From the NCBI RefSeq assembly GCF_022829545.1, contig NZ_JAKSYM010000208.1, positions 1 through 64,000 on the forward strand: 64,000 nucleotides of DNA, in the 5' to 3' direction. Numbering within the stretch: the stretch's first letter is position 1; each line of letters starts with the position of its first letter. The notes beneath the pieces were generated by a model. That model made no database searches. It was not told the DNA's origin and worked only from the letters and a program-made list of their open reading frames with translations. Positions 43,951 to 55,797 of this stretch are shown here, one piece after another. A program made the translations under genes and the position numbers. This stretch comes from Methylobacterium sp. J-030 (lineage in GTDB: Bacteria; Pseudomonadota; Alphaproteobacteria; Rhizobiales; Beijerinckiaceae).

Positions 43951-45342
43951 TCACGTGTTTTCCGTTCCTGTAATACCAGCCAATGCGGTCGTGAGCGACT
44001 CTTCAACTGTAGGGTGGTAAATCGGCCGCGCGCGGACATCCCGGGCCGTGAGCCCATCGGCGACCGCGTAGGTGAGGAGGTGGGCGAGGTGCTCCACGGC
44101 GGGGCCGAGCATCTCGCCGCCGAGCAGCCGCCCGTCCCGATCGGCCCAGATCCGGATGCCGCCCTGGTTGTTGCCTTCAACGCGGGCGCGGCCCTGGTCG
44201 GAGAAATCCATCGCACCGATCACGCGATCGTCAGCGTCCGGCGTGTAGGGCGCACCGATCGCGGCCGCCTGCGGATGAGTGAACACCATGGCGAGGCTCG
44301 TCCAGGGCGTCACCGCCCGGACCGGCTGCCCATCCGCCAGGAGGGCGGCGTTGGCACCCGCGATCTTGCCCTGGCGGCGCGCCTCATGGAGCACCGGCCG
44401 CCAGGCATCGGCATCGCCCGCGATCAGGATCGGCGCCCCCCCGCAGATCAGGGTGCCGTGGTCGAACTCCGGGATACCGTCCTCGTCGAGGCGCAGGCCG
44501 GCCCCGGCGAGATCGAGATCGGCCAGGTTCGGCGCGCGACCGGCGGCGGCCAGCACCCGCGCGGCCCGCGTCACCTGTCCCCGCCCATGGCAATCGGTCC
44601 AGTCGAGGCGCACCCGGTCGCCCTCCGGCTCCGCGCGCTCCAGCGTGGCGCCGAGATGAAGATCGAGTTCCGCGCCGAAGATCCCGGCGGCTTGGCGGGT
44701 GAGGTTCGGCTCGCTCAGACCCGCGATGGTGGCGCCGGCGTCGAGCACGGTGACGGCGACGCCGAGCCGGGCCATCGCCTGGGCGATCTCGATCCCGACC
44801 GCACCGGCCCCCAGGATGGCCAGCGAGTCCGGCAGATCGGCGATCTCGAACAGGGTATCGGTGGTGAGGAGACGGTCGCCGAGACCGCGGAGCGGTTTCG
44901 GCACAATCGGGCTCGATCCCGTGGCGATGACCGCGGCCCGGAACCGGATCCGCACATCGTCCCCGACCGCGAGCGTCCGGCCGTCGATGAACCGGGCGCT
45001 CCCATCGACGCGGGCCTCCGCGGGCAGATCGTCCAGGCCCTCTAGGACGCTGCCGACGAAGCGGTCGCGCTCGGCCCGGAGGCGCGTCAGCACGGCGGGT
45101 CCGTCCACCGCGACCCCGGATACGCGAACCCCGAACAGGTCGGTGTTGCGCGCCGCATGGGCGGCGGCCGCGGCCGCGATCAGCAGCTTGGAGGGCATGC
45201 AGCCGACCCGCGCACAGGTCGTGCCGCCGGGGCCGCGCTCGATCAGGACGGCGCGGGCGCCCGCTTCGGTGGCGGCGCGATACGCGGCAAGGCCCGCCGT
45301 CCCGGCGCCGATCACTGCCACATCGCAGGCCAGTTCGCGCAT
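43951..45342 (-). CDS. FAD-dependent pyridine nucleotide-disulfide oxidoreductase (Lpd-like)
   Basis: A 463-residue flavoprotein. The N-terminal FAD motif is VAVIGAGTAGLAAYRAA; the redox disulfide is CARVGC (C-x4-C). The NAD(P) motif is LAILGAGAVGIEIAQAMARL. The C-terminal dimerisation domain ends YHPTVEESL, where His and Glu form the base pair of dihydrolipoamide dehydrogenases. The substrate is not clear, since the family includes dihydrolipoyl, mercuric and glutathione reductases. The ATG at 45342 is preceded by a GGGGGG stretch. It runs into the phytochrome gene 78 bp downstream on the same strand. Confidence 0.87.
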   Translation of the reverse strand: MRELACDVAVIGAGTAGLAAYRAATEAGARAVLIERGPGGTTCARVGCMPSKLLIAAAAAAHAARNTDLFGVRVSGVAVDGPAVLTRLRAERDRFVGSVLEGLDDLPAEARVDGSARFIDGRTLAVGDDVRIRFRAAVIATGSSPIVPKPLRGLGDRLLTTDTLFEIADLPDSLAILGAGAVGIEIAQAMARLGVAVTVLDAGATIAGLSEPNLTRQAAGIFGAELDLHLGATLERAEPEGDRVRLDWTDCHGRGQVTRAARVLAAAGRAPNLADLDLAGAGLRLDEDGIPEFDHGTLICGGAPILIAGDADAWRPVLHEARRQGKIAGANAALLADGQPVRAVTPWTSLAMVFTHPQAAAIGAPYTPDADDRVIGAMDFSDQGRARVEGNNQGGIRIWADRDGRLLGGEMLGPAVEHLAHLLTYAVADGLTARDVRARPIYHPTVEESLTTALAGITGTENT

Positions 45343-45415
45343 CGTCCCCCCGATCATCCGCCGGGGCCAAAGTTCTACGGCCGAGGTTCGTTCCATCTGC
45401 GCGCGCGCGCCTCAG

Positions 45416-45457
45416 GCGGGCGGGAGGGGGATGCGGGCGGGAGGGGGATGCGGGCGG
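45416..45457. repeat. GC-rich 17-bp tandem repeat
   Basis: Two and a half copies of gcgggcgggagggggat, just upstream of the Lpd-like gene. The G-tracts on the plus strand could form a G-quadruplex. Confidence 0.7.
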
Positions 45458-45487
45458 CACGGATGAACGGACGAGAAGAGGCGGTTC

Positions 45488-45580
45488 CGCGGCTCTCCCT
45501 CCCCCCCCCGTGGGCTACGATGTCCACACATATCAGAACGAAGCGCGGGTTCCCCTCTCCCCGCGCGCGGGGAGAGGGGA
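45488..45580. repeat. GC-rich palindromic repeat (family A)
   Basis: 45551-45580 is a perfect 30-bp palindrome (15-bp arm tcccctctccccgcg), and 45488-45510 contains a related C-run. The element resembles the one in the ligase gene. It lies in the 329-bp gap 45343-45671 between truB and the Lpd-like gene, which has no other visible feature except the tandem repeat. Confidence 0.75.
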
Positions 45581-45671
45581 TCTCCGCGGCCATCCTCGGT
45601 GCGGCAGACGATGTGCGAATCCGGTCGCCCGTGCGGGAGAGGGCGTGTCTCTCAAGGGCGATCCGAGCGCC

Positions 45672-46700
45672 CTATGCCCCGCGGCCCGGCGCCGTTCCGC
45701 CGAGGTGGAACACCCGGTGCGGCACCAGCTCGCCGCGCTCCACGTCACCCACGGCGACCAGGATGCCCGCGCAGGTCGCAAAGGCCTTGCCCTCCACCGG
45801 GGCGTCCCGGCCGCGCAGGATCACGGGTTGACCGCGCATCAGGCGCAGGCCGAGGTCGCGGGACACCGCCACCTCCGGGATCGCGTCGAGCGCCGTCTCC
45901 ACCGGGCGCAGATAGGCGAGCGCGGCCTCGGGGGTGCCGTCGGTCAGGGCGCTGACCGGGCAGGCCTCCGCCTCCGAGAACGGCCCGACGCGGGTCCGGC
46001 GCAGGGCCGCCACGTGGCCGTAGCAGCCGAGCATCCGGCCGAGATCCCGGGCGAGTGCGCGCACGTAAGTGCCCTTGCCGCATTCGGCTTCGATGACGGT
46101 GCGTTCGCCGTCATGCTCCATCACGGCGAGCCGGTCGATCTGCACCGGCCGGGCGACCAGCTCCACGGTCTCCCCCTCCCGGGCGAGGTCGTAGGCGCGC
46201 TCGCCCTGGATCTTGATGGCCGAGTAGCGTGGCGGCACCTGCTCGATCGCCCCGACGAAGGCCGGCAGCGCGGCTTCGACCGCCGCCCGGTCCGGCCGGG
46301 CCTCGCTGGTGGCGACGGCGCGGCCCTCGGCATCGTCCGTGTCGGTCTCGACGCCCCACTGCACCGTGAACCGATAGGCCTTGCGGCCGTCCATCACGAA
46401 GGGGACCGTCTTGGTCGCCTCGCCCAGCGCGATCGGCAGGATGCCGGAGGCCAGCGGGTCGAGGGTGCCGGCATGGCCGGCCTTCTTGGCGTTGAAGGCG
46501 CGCTTCACCACCGCGACCGCGTGGGTCGAGGTCATGCCGACATGCTTGTCGAGGATCACCCAGCCGGACACGTCCCGGCGCTTGGGCCGGTCGGGGCGCG
46601 GGCCGCGCTGCGGGCGGCGGACCTCCGGGGCTTGGCGCTCGCCGGCCGTGATGATGGCCGGGCGCTCGCCCTGCGGATGGTCTTCGATGGAAACCGTCAT
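45672..46700 (-). CDS. truB: tRNA pseudouridine(55) synthase TruB
   Basis: A 342-residue enzyme making pseudouridine 55 in the T-loop of tRNAs. The catalytic Asp lies in KKAGHAGTLDPLASGILPIA, with WVILDKHVGMTSTHA before it and GKGTYVRALARDLG after. The first 40 residues are a basic extension not found in E. coli TruB. It is the last gene seen of the nusA operon, 54 bp after rbfA. Confidence 0.96.
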   Translation of the reverse strand: MTVSIEDHPQGERPAIITAGERQAPEVRRPQRGPRPDRPKRRDVSGWVILDKHVGMTSTHAVAVVKRAFNAKKAGHAGTLDPLASGILPIALGEATKTVPFVMDGRKAYRFTVQWGVETDTDDAEGRAVATSEARPDRAAVEAALPAFVGAIEQVPPRYSAIKIQGERAYDLAREGETVELVARPVQIDRLAVMEHDGERTVIEAECGKGTYVRALARDLGRMLGCYGHVAALRRTRVGPFSEAEACPVSALTDGTPEAALAYLRPVETALDAIPEVAVSRDLGLRLMRGQPVILRGRDAPVEGKAFATCAGILVAVGDVERGELVPHRVFHLGGTAPGRGA

Positions 46701-46754
46701 GTCCTCGCGTCCCCCGGGGGCGTGGCCCCGTCCCTTTCTCGTTCGTGTCCGGGA

Positions 46755-47183
46755 TCAATGCCCCGGCCCGGTCTCCGGTTCGTCGCCGTCCTGCTCCGGG
46801 CCGAGGTCGCGCTGCACGCGCTCGTCTCGCAGCAGCCGGTCGATGCGCGCCGCCTCGTCGAAGGTCTCGTCGCGGCGGAAGCGCAGCTCGGGCGCGAATT
46901 TCAGGTTGACCCGCCGGGCCACCTCCTGGCGCAGCACCTTCCGGTGGCGCTCCAGGGCGGCGATCACCGGCGCTTCGTCCAGGCCGCCGAGCGGCATCAC
47001 GTAGGCGGTGGCGAGCTTCAGATCGGGCGACATCCGCACCTCCGGCACGGTCACGACATGCGTGCCGAGCACCGGATCCTGGATGTCGCCGCGCTGGAGC
47101 ACCTCCGCGAGGGCGTGGCGGATGAGTTCGGCCACGCGCTGCTGGCGCTGCGAGGGGCCGGTGGTGGTCGGTTTCTGGGCCAT
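46755..47183 (-). CDS. rbfA: Ribosome-binding factor A
   Basis: A 142-residue 16S rRNA maturation factor of KH-like fold. [21 protein letters not shown] at the start and [20 protein letters not shown] (with the usual Val-Ser kink region) are the family signatures. It lies 117 bp downstream of infB, with a terminator-like hairpin in between. Confidence 0.95.
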   Translation of the reverse strand: MAQKPTTTGPSQRQQRVAELIRHALAEVLQRGDIQDPVLGTHVVTVPEVRMSPDLKLATAYVMPLGGLDEAPVIAALERHRKVLRQEVARRVNLKFAPELRFRRDETFDEAARIDRLLRDERVQRDLGPEQDGDEPETGPGH

Positions 47184-47227
47184 TCGGTCTCGGACCGGCG
47201 CCCGGAGGCGGCCGGCTCACGTCCAAG

Positions 47228-47277
47228 AAAAAGAAACGTCGAAAAAGAAAAGACGGCCGCGGCAGGTGCCGCGACCG
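47228..47277 (-). terminator. Terminator-like hairpin between infB and rbfA
   Basis: On the minus strand an 11-bp stem (cggtcgcggca / tgccgcggccg, one G-T pair) with a 2-nt loop is followed by tcttttctttttcg. It lies in the 117-bp gap between the two genes and could partially stop the operon. Confidence 0.6.
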
Positions 47278-47300
47278 CCTGTCCGGACGGGTCCGGAGCC

Positions 47301-50267
<2,967 letters not shown>

Positions 50268-50343
50268 TCAGCCTGAACCCTGAGGGTTTCCATCGTCCCG
50301 TGAACCGACGCCCGGTGGCGCCGGTCAAAATAGTCCTGCGTCG

Positions 50344-51066
50344 TCAACGTGAGGCTTCGTCGATCCCGCCGATTCGGGCTGGATCGGGCTCCCCGGTCGC
50401 CGCGGCGGCGCCCTCGAAGGAGCGTAGCCGACGCCAACGCGACAGGCAGCCGGCGGCTCCGGCTCCTGCGACGAGCGCAGCGTGTATCACATGATCCCGA
50501 CCCAAGGCCATGTCCAATTCGTCTTCGGACAGGTCGTCGATGATCGGTATCCTCGACATGGCCTCACCGTGACGCCGGTACAAGGCCGCCGCGATCTTGC
50601 GCCGCCCGTCCGGGCTGGCCTCCGCGGCGTGGATCACCGCGACGGCGCCGGGCTGGCCACCGATCGCCGCCTCGACCTTCGAGAAACCAGCTACGAGGCA
50701 GCCCGCCTTGTTGGCGAGCGCGATCGCCTGCCGCAGATCCTCGCGCAGCCCCGCGGCGATCCGGTCCGGCAGGTCCGGGTCGGCCGGGGCCGGTCCCTTG
50801 AACGCCCGCGCGAACAGGTTCTTGCGGACCGCGGTGGCGACCGCGTCCCGCCGGGCGCTGACCCAGGCGCCGCGGCCCGGCAGCCGGGCGCGCAGATCCG
50901 GCACGACGCGGCCGTCCGGCCCGCGCACGAACCGGATCATCCCGTCCGGCGCCTGGGCGACACGGGTGACGATGCAGGTCCGCTCGGGCGCGCGGCGGCC
51001 GGGGCCGGCATCGAGCCCCCCGGCTTCCGGTCCGCCCTCGGGCAGGATCGCCTCGACCTCGCTCAC
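50344..51066 (-). CDS. YlxR (DUF448) - L7Ae-like RNA-binding protein
   Basis: A 240-residue protein encoded between nusA and infB. The N-terminal DUF448 domain has PERTCIVTRVAQAPDGMIRF and RARLPGRGAWVSARRD; the following L7Ae-like part has LANKAGCLVAGFSKVEAAIG. A GTG start at 51066 preceded by GGAGG is preferred, as it avoids overlapping nusA; an ATG at 51129 would lie inside nusA. YlxR proteins modulate RNase P or nucleoid functions. Confidence 0.88.
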   Translation of the reverse strand: MSEVEAILPEGGPEAGGLDAGPGRRAPERTCIVTRVAQAPDGMIRFVRGPDGRVVPDLRARLPGRGAWVSARRDAVATAVRKNLFARAFKGPAPADPDLPDRIAAGLREDLRQAIALANKAGCLVAGFSKVEAAIGGQPGAVAVIHAAEASPDGRRKIAAALYRRHGEAMSRIPIIDDLSEDELDMALGRDHVIHAALVAGAGAAGCLSRWRRLRSFEGAAAATGEPDPARIGGIDEASR

Positions 51067-51091
51067 CGCGCCTCCGCCGCCGGCTTTCCGC

Positions 51092-52717
51092 TCAGGCCTC
51101 GGCCTGGGCGTGTGCGGTCTCCTCGCCATCAGCCTGCTCGGCACCCTCCTCGGCCTCCGGCTCCGGCAGGGCCTCGATCCAGCCGGCCTTGAGGCGGGCG
51201 GCCATGATCAGGGCCTCGGCCTCGGCGCGGGACAGGTCGAATCCGTCGAGGTAGCCGGCGTGGCGCACGGCCTCGGGGCCGCGGCCCTCCGTGTAGCCGA
51301 CGAGGTCGTCGGTGGCGCAGCCCGCCAGATCCTCGATCGTCTTCACGTCGTTCTCGCCGAGGGCGACCATCATCGGCGTGGTGACGCCCTCGATCTCGCG
51401 CAGCTCGTCGGCGACGCCGAGTTCCGTGCGGCGGGCATCGTGCGCCTGCTCGATCCGGGCGAGGTGATCCTGGGCGCGGGCCTGGATCTCGGCGCCGGTC
51501 TCCTCGTCGAGCCCCTGGATGCCGGACAGCTCATTGAGATCGACGTAGGCGATCTCCTCGACGTTGCGGAAGCCTTCCGCGGCCAGCAGCTGGCCGACGG
51601 TCTCGTCGACGTCGAGCGCCTCCATGAACACCTGGGTCCGCTCGGCGAACTCCTTCTGGCGGCGCTCCGATTCCTCGGCCTCGGTGAGGATGTCGATGTC
51701 CCAGCCGGTGAGCTGGGACGCGAGGCGCACGTTCTGGCCGCGGCGGCCGATCGCCAGCGACAGCTGGTCGTCCGGTACCACCACCTCGATGCGGTCGGCC
51801 TCCTCGTCGAGCACCACCTTCACCACCTCGGCGGGCTGGAGGGCGTTGACGATGAAGGTCGCCTCGTCCTCCGACCACGGGATGATGTCGATTTTTTCGC
51901 CTTGCAGCTCACCCACGACGGCCTGAACCCGGGATCCGCGCATGCCCACGCACGCACCGACCGGATCGATGCTGCCGTCGCGGGAGATCACCGCGATCTT
52001 GGCGCGGGAGCCCGGATCGCGGGCCACCGCCTTCACCTCGACGATGCCGTCGTAGATCTCGGGCACCTCCTGGCCGAACAGCTTGGCCATGAACTGGGGA
52101 TGCGAGCGCGACAGGAAGATCTGCGGCCCGCGGACCTCCGAGCGCACGTCGAACAGGTAGGAGCGGATGCGGTCGCCCGGGCGGAAGGTCTCGCGCGGGA
52201 TCATCTCGTCCCGGCGCACGATGCCCTCGCCGCGCCCGAGATCCACGATCACGTTGCCGTACTCGACCCGCTTCACGATGCCGTTGAGGATCTCGCCGAT
52301 GCGGTCCTTGTACTCGTCGAACTGGCGGGCGCGCTCGGCGTCGCGCACCTTCTGGACGATGACCTGCTTGGCCGACTGGGCGGCGACGCGCCCGAAATCG
52401 AAGGGCGGCAGGGTGTCGGAGATCACGTCGCCGACGAGCGCGCCCGGGTTGTAGCGGCGGGCCTGATCGAGGGTGATCTCGCGGGCGTCGTTCTCGACCT
52501 CGTCGACCACGAGCAGGTGGCGCGACAGGCGCAGCGCCCCGGTCTTGTTGTCGATCTCGGCATGGACATCCGTCTCGGCGCCGTAGCGGGAGCGCGCCGC
52601 CTTGGCGATCGCCTCCTCCATCGCGTCGATCACGATGGAGCGGTCGATCACCTTCTCGCGGGCGACCGCGTCGGCGATCTGGAGGAGTTCGAGCCTGTTG
52701 GCGCTGACGACGGCCAT
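51092..52717 (-). CDS. nusA: Transcription termination/antitermination factor NusA
   Basis: A 541-residue RNA-polymerase-binding factor. The N-terminal RNAP-binding domain is followed by S1, KH1 and KH2 domains ([20 protein letters not shown], then [20 protein letters not shown]), and the C-terminal AR-like helical repeats ([20 protein letters not shown] and [15 protein letters not shown]). The last 25 residues are acidic. The ATG at 52717 matches the family N-terminus [19 protein letters not shown]. Confidence 0.97.
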   Translation of the reverse strand: MAVVSANRLELLQIADAVAREKVIDRSIVIDAMEEAIAKAARSRYGAETDVHAEIDNKTGALRLSRHLLVVDEVENDAREITLDQARRYNPGALVGDVISDTLPPFDFGRVAAQSAKQVIVQKVRDAERARQFDEYKDRIGEILNGIVKRVEYGNVIVDLGRGEGIVRRDEMIPRETFRPGDRIRSYLFDVRSEVRGPQIFLSRSHPQFMAKLFGQEVPEIYDGIVEVKAVARDPGSRAKIAVISRDGSIDPVGACVGMRGSRVQAVVGELQGEKIDIIPWSEDEATFIVNALQPAEVVKVVLDEEADRIEVVVPDDQLSLAIGRRGQNVRLASQLTGWDIDILTEAEESERRQKEFAERTQVFMEALDVDETVGQLLAAEGFRNVEEIAYVDLNELSGIQGLDEETGAEIQARAQDHLARIEQAHDARRTELGVADELREIEGVTTPMMVALGENDVKTIEDLAGCATDDLVGYTEGRGPEAVRHAGYLDGFDLSRAEAEALIMAARLKAGWIEALPEPEAEEGAEQADGEETAHAQAEA

Positions 52718-52782
52718 CGGTTTCGGTCCTTCTCTTCCGTCAAAGTCTTCGCGCCGGTCGCGGAGCGCCCGACGCGCGGGTG

Positions 52783-53550
52783 TCAGTGCAGCGAGTCGCG
52801 GTCCTTGAGCCGGGAGGCTTTGCTCACCACCGGCTTCCGGGGACCGGTCCGCGCCGGTTTCTTGGGTTTGGCCGCGGGGCTCGCCTTCTTCGGCCCCTGC
52901 GGGCGGAAGGCACTGCGCGCGGGCGCAGCCGGCTCCTCGGCCGGCGCGTCGTCCTCGTCCTCGGCCTCCTCCGCCTCGTCCCCGGCGGACGGGCCGCCGC
53001 GGCGGAGCGACTCGCGGATCAGATCGTCGGTCAGGACGAGATGAGCCTCGGCGAGGTCCTTGAGCGGCAGGTCGATCCGGCTCGGCAGCCCTTCCTTCAC
53101 GTCGGGCAGGTCGATCGGGACGATCTGCCGGTCGAGATCCGGCGCGCCGAGGATGCCGCGGAAGCGCTTGCGCCCGTCGAGCGGCGGGCTCAGTTCGACC
53201 TTGGCCTCGTAGCCCTCCCAGCGGGCGAAGTCCGAGACCCGCACCAGCGGCCGGTCGATTCCCGGCGAGGACACTTCGAGGTTGTAGGCGCCGCCGACCG
53301 GATCGTCGACATCGAGGAGCGGCGAGATCGTGCGGCTCACGGCCTCGCAATCGGCGATGGTGAAGCTGCCGTCCGGCCGCTCGGCCATGATCTGCACGGT
53401 GCAGCCGTTGATGTTGGACACCTTCACCCGGACCAGCCGGACGCCGAGGCCCTGGAGCGGCCCCTCGATCACCTGCGCGACGCGCGCGGCGACGCCGCTC
53501 TCGCGGACGAGGCGCTTCTCGGACAGATCCGCTTCGATTTCGGACGGCAT
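52783..53550 (-). CDS. rimP: Ribosome maturation factor RimP
   Basis: A 255-residue 30S assembly factor. The RimP fold is plain in [20 protein letters not shown] and [20 protein letters not shown], then [18 protein letters not shown]. The C-terminal 90 residues are acidic and then basic (Lys/Pro/Ala-rich), an extension common in alphaproteobacteria. The ATG at 53550 is used. It heads the operon rimP-nusA-ylxR-infB-rbfA-truB. Confidence 0.96.
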   Translation of the reverse strand: MPSEIEADLSEKRLVRESGVAARVAQVIEGPLQGLGVRLVRVKVSNINGCTVQIMAERPDGSFTIADCEAVSRTISPLLDVDDPVGGAYNLEVSSPGIDRPLVRVSDFARWEGYEAKVELSPPLDGRKRFRGILGAPDLDRQIVPIDLPDVKEGLPSRIDLPLKDLAEAHLVLTDDLIRESLRRGGPSAGDEAEEAEDEDDAPAEEPAAPARSAFRPQGPKKASPAAKPKKPARTGPRKPVVSKASRLKDRDSLH

Positions 53551-53607
53551 GTGTGGTGGTGCGCAACCTTCGCGGCGTTCTGCGTGGCTCGCCCACGGCG
53601 TGCGGCG

Positions 53608-53638
53608 AAAAAAAAGAGCGGACCCGGTGGGGCCCACT
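53608..53638 (-). terminator. Intrinsic terminator in the rimP leader
   Basis: On the minus strand a 9-bp hairpin (two of the pairs G-U, 4-nt loop) is followed by a C and eight T residues. It lies 57 bp before the rimP ATG and about 35 nt downstream of the predicted start site, so it must be bypassed for expression of the operon. A rimP leader with such a terminator is described for alphaproteobacteria (Rfam rimP leader). Confidence 0.82.
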
Positions 53639-53681
53639 CCCGAACCGCAGCCTCTCGACTGCCATCAGAACTGTTGAGCGA

Positions 53682-53710
53682 TAGATAGCCGCGGTCGGCC
53701 GCGAGCGCAA
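53682..53710 (-). promoter_or_regulatory. Sigma-70-type promoter of the rimP-nusA-infB operon
   Basis: On the minus strand TTGCGC (53710-53705), a 17-bp spacer and TATCTA (53687-53682). Predicted transcription starts near 53675, giving a leader of about 125 nt that contains the terminator at 53608-53638. Confidence 0.6.
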
Positions 53711-53846
53711 GGTCGATCAACGCGCGGCGTGACGGCTCACGAGCATCGCGGCGTACGGAAGCCTTCGCAGAACTGCCGTTTCGCAAGCGAGCCGGTATAC
53801 GGCAGGCGCGAACCATCTCCATGCGTCGTTGGAACCGCGGCGCGCC

Positions 53847-54230
53847 TCAAAGGCCGAGTTCGCTATGCGAACCGATGCGGACCAAGTGCAGTTTCGGTCG
53901 ACTTGGCTCCATCTGCGGTCTTGCCAGCGGCGGGTCGGATTTCCGATAGATCAGAACCAGATCGGGTTTGATGTGGCAGTCGCGATGGTTCTTCCAATCG
54001 CCGCCGAGCGGATGGTCGACCATGTGGGCAGGAAGGGGACGATCGGCGGCGAGCAGAGTGACGGCCTTCAGCAGATCCGCCTGGACCGTAGCGCGATAGC
54101 GCCCCTTCCGCTCGCGTTTCATGTCCCTCTTGAATTGGCCCGTGATGACGACATCGCGTCGCGTCGCCTGGTCAGCTGCCGGCGCGGATGGGGCCGATGC
54201 CGCCGGCCTGTCGTCATCACTCGGCATCAA
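53847..54230 (-). CDS. YafQ-family toxin (mRNA interferase) of a type II TA pair
   Basis: A 127-residue RelE/ParE-superfamily toxin of YafQ type, cutting mRNA on the ribosome. TGQFKRDMKRERKGRY starts the fold. The likely active-site residues are His73, Trp79, Arg83, His86 and Asp90 (HPLGGDWKNHRDCHIKPD), and the C-terminal Arg118 and His122 (LVRIGSHSEL). The first 25 residues (Ala/Pro/Asp-rich) are extra to the family. No later start codon exists before the fold, so the extension is probably real. Its start overlaps the antitoxin end by 14 bp. Confidence 0.88.
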   Translation of the reverse strand: MMPSDDDRPAASAPSAPAADQATRRDVVITGQFKRDMKRERKGRYRATVQADLLKAVTLLAADRPLPAHMVDHPLGGDWKNHRDCHIKPDLVLIYRKSDPPLARPQMEPSRPKLHLVRIGSHSELGL

Positions 54231-54510
54231 GGACGGCGAGGAGGTTCGACGGATCGCCGACTTGGATCACATCGCCGGCGAGGTCTGCCCGCAGAGCCGC
54301 GACGGTCTCGTCGTTCGGGACGAGCGGATCGAAGGGCAACCGGCCCTCGGCAACGACCCGTTGCAGCATCAAGCGGAAGGCGTCCGATAATGAGAGGCCG
54401 ACCGCACCGAGAACAGCCTCGGCTTCAAGCTTTACGCCTGGATCGACCTGCGCCCGGACCGACTTGGTCTTGGACGCAGGTCTGACCTTTTCGTTCGTCT
54501 GAGCGGCCAT
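54217..54510 (-). CDS. RelB/DinJ-family antitoxin
   Basis: A 97-residue antitoxin with an N-terminal ribbon-helix-helix (KTKSVRAQVDPGVKLEAEAV, then LSLSDAFRLMLQRVVAEGRL) and a C-terminal toxin-neutralising tail. The ATG at 54510 is used. The gene comes first and overlaps the toxin gene, the usual order. The pair probably autoregulates from the promoter upstream of 54510. Confidence 0.88.
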   Translation of the reverse strand: MAAQTNEKVRPASKTKSVRAQVDPGVKLEAEAVLGAVGLSLSDAFRLMLQRVVAEGRLPFDPLVPNDETVAALRADLAGDVIQVGDPSNLLAVLDAE

Positions 54511-54593
54511 TGTCGCCCGTCCTCTTGCCAGCTGACATGTAGCACGGCGCATCGGCGCCACAACGGATGGCCGGGTGCAACATGCGGCCGAGA

Positions 54594-55613
54594 TCAGCCG
54601 CTGCGCGGCACCCGCCCCTCCAGCGGATAGGCCGGATCGTTGTAGCCCGGCGTCGTCGGATGCCCAGCCGCCACGAACCCGTCCACCAGCGCCTCGTCCT
54701 CCGACGTGAAGGCGTAGTCGAGGGCGCCGAGATATTCCTGCCACTGCGCCTCCGTGCGCGGCCCGGCGATCACGCCGGTGACGAGGCGGTTGTTCAGCAC
54801 CCAGGCGGTGGCGAACTGGCCGGCCGTGATGCCGCGCGCCTCGGCGTGCTCCTTGAGCGTGCGGGCGATGCGCAGGGATTCGGGCCGCCACTCGGTCTGC
54901 ATCATCCGCGTGTCCTGCCGCCCGGCGCGCGATTCGGCCGGGGGCGGGGCGTCGGGATCGTACTTGCCGGTGAGCACGCCCCGGGCGAGGGGCGAATAGG
55001 GCACGACGCCGAGTCCGAAATGGGCGCAGGCCGGCAGGTGCTCGGTCTCGGGCATCCGGTTGAACGCATTGTAGTAGGGCTGGCTCACCACCGGCCGGTC
55101 GATGCCGAATTCGTCGCACAGCCGGCAGATCTCGGCGACCCGCCAGGAGCGGGTGTTCGAGACGCCGAAATGGCGGATCTTGCCCGCCCGCACGAGGTCG
55201 GCCATGGCCCGCACGGTCTCGGAGAGCGGCGTGTCGTGGTCCTCCTTGTGGAGGTAGTAGATGTCGATGAACTCGGTGCCGAGCCGGCGCAGGCTGTCCT
55301 CGGCGGCCTTCATCACGTGGACGCGCGACAGACCGCGGTCGTTGACCCCCTGCCCGGTCGGGTTGGCGACCTTCGTGGCCAGGATCCAGGCGTTGCGCTC
55401 CGCCTTGATGGCCCGGCCGGTGATCTCCTCCGAGCGCCCGTCCGTATAGACGTTGGCGGTGTCGATGAAGTTGATCCCCGCCTCCCGGGCGCTGGCGACG
55501 ATGCGGCCGGCGGTGGCCTCGTCGGTGGGGCCGCCGAACATCATCGTGCCGAGGCAGATCGGCGAGACCTTGAGGCCGGAGCGGCCGAGCGTGCGGTACT
55601 GCATGGGATCCAT
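54594..55613 (-). CDS. Aldo/keto reductase
   Basis: A 339-residue NADPH-dependent oxidoreductase of TIM-barrel fold. The catalytic set is present: Asp and Tyr in NFIDTANVYTDGRSEE, Lys in WILATKVANP, His in IYYLHKEDHDTPL. GVSNTRSWRVAEI and GPRTEAQWQEYLGAL are the phosphate- and adenine-binding segments. It belongs to the YghZ/YajO-like group; the natural substrate is unknown. Confidence 0.92.
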   Translation of the reverse strand: MDPMQYRTLGRSGLKVSPICLGTMMFGGPTDEATAGRIVASAREAGINFIDTANVYTDGRSEEITGRAIKAERNAWILATKVANPTGQGVNDRGLSRVHVMKAAEDSLRRLGTEFIDIYYLHKEDHDTPLSETVRAMADLVRAGKIRHFGVSNTRSWRVAEICRLCDEFGIDRPVVSQPYYNAFNRMPETEHLPACAHFGLGVVPYSPLARGVLTGKYDPDAPPPAESRAGRQDTRMMQTEWRPESLRIARTLKEHAEARGITAGQFATAWVLNNRLVTGVIAGPRTEAQWQEYLGALDYAFTSEDEALVDGFVAAGHPTTPGYNDPAYPLEGRVPRSG

Positions 55614-55797
55614 CCGATGTCCGTCGACCCGCTATCTCGCCGCGGAGCGGCCGAGGTCAACCACACAGGCTAACGTCCCCCTGTAACCGTGGCGCACCCG
55701 CGGCGAACCGACCCGTGACGGCACCGACACCAGAAGGCAGCCGTTTCCGGGGGCCTGTTCGCGCTCCACCCACCGCCCCAAGCCCCGTCCGCGCCCC

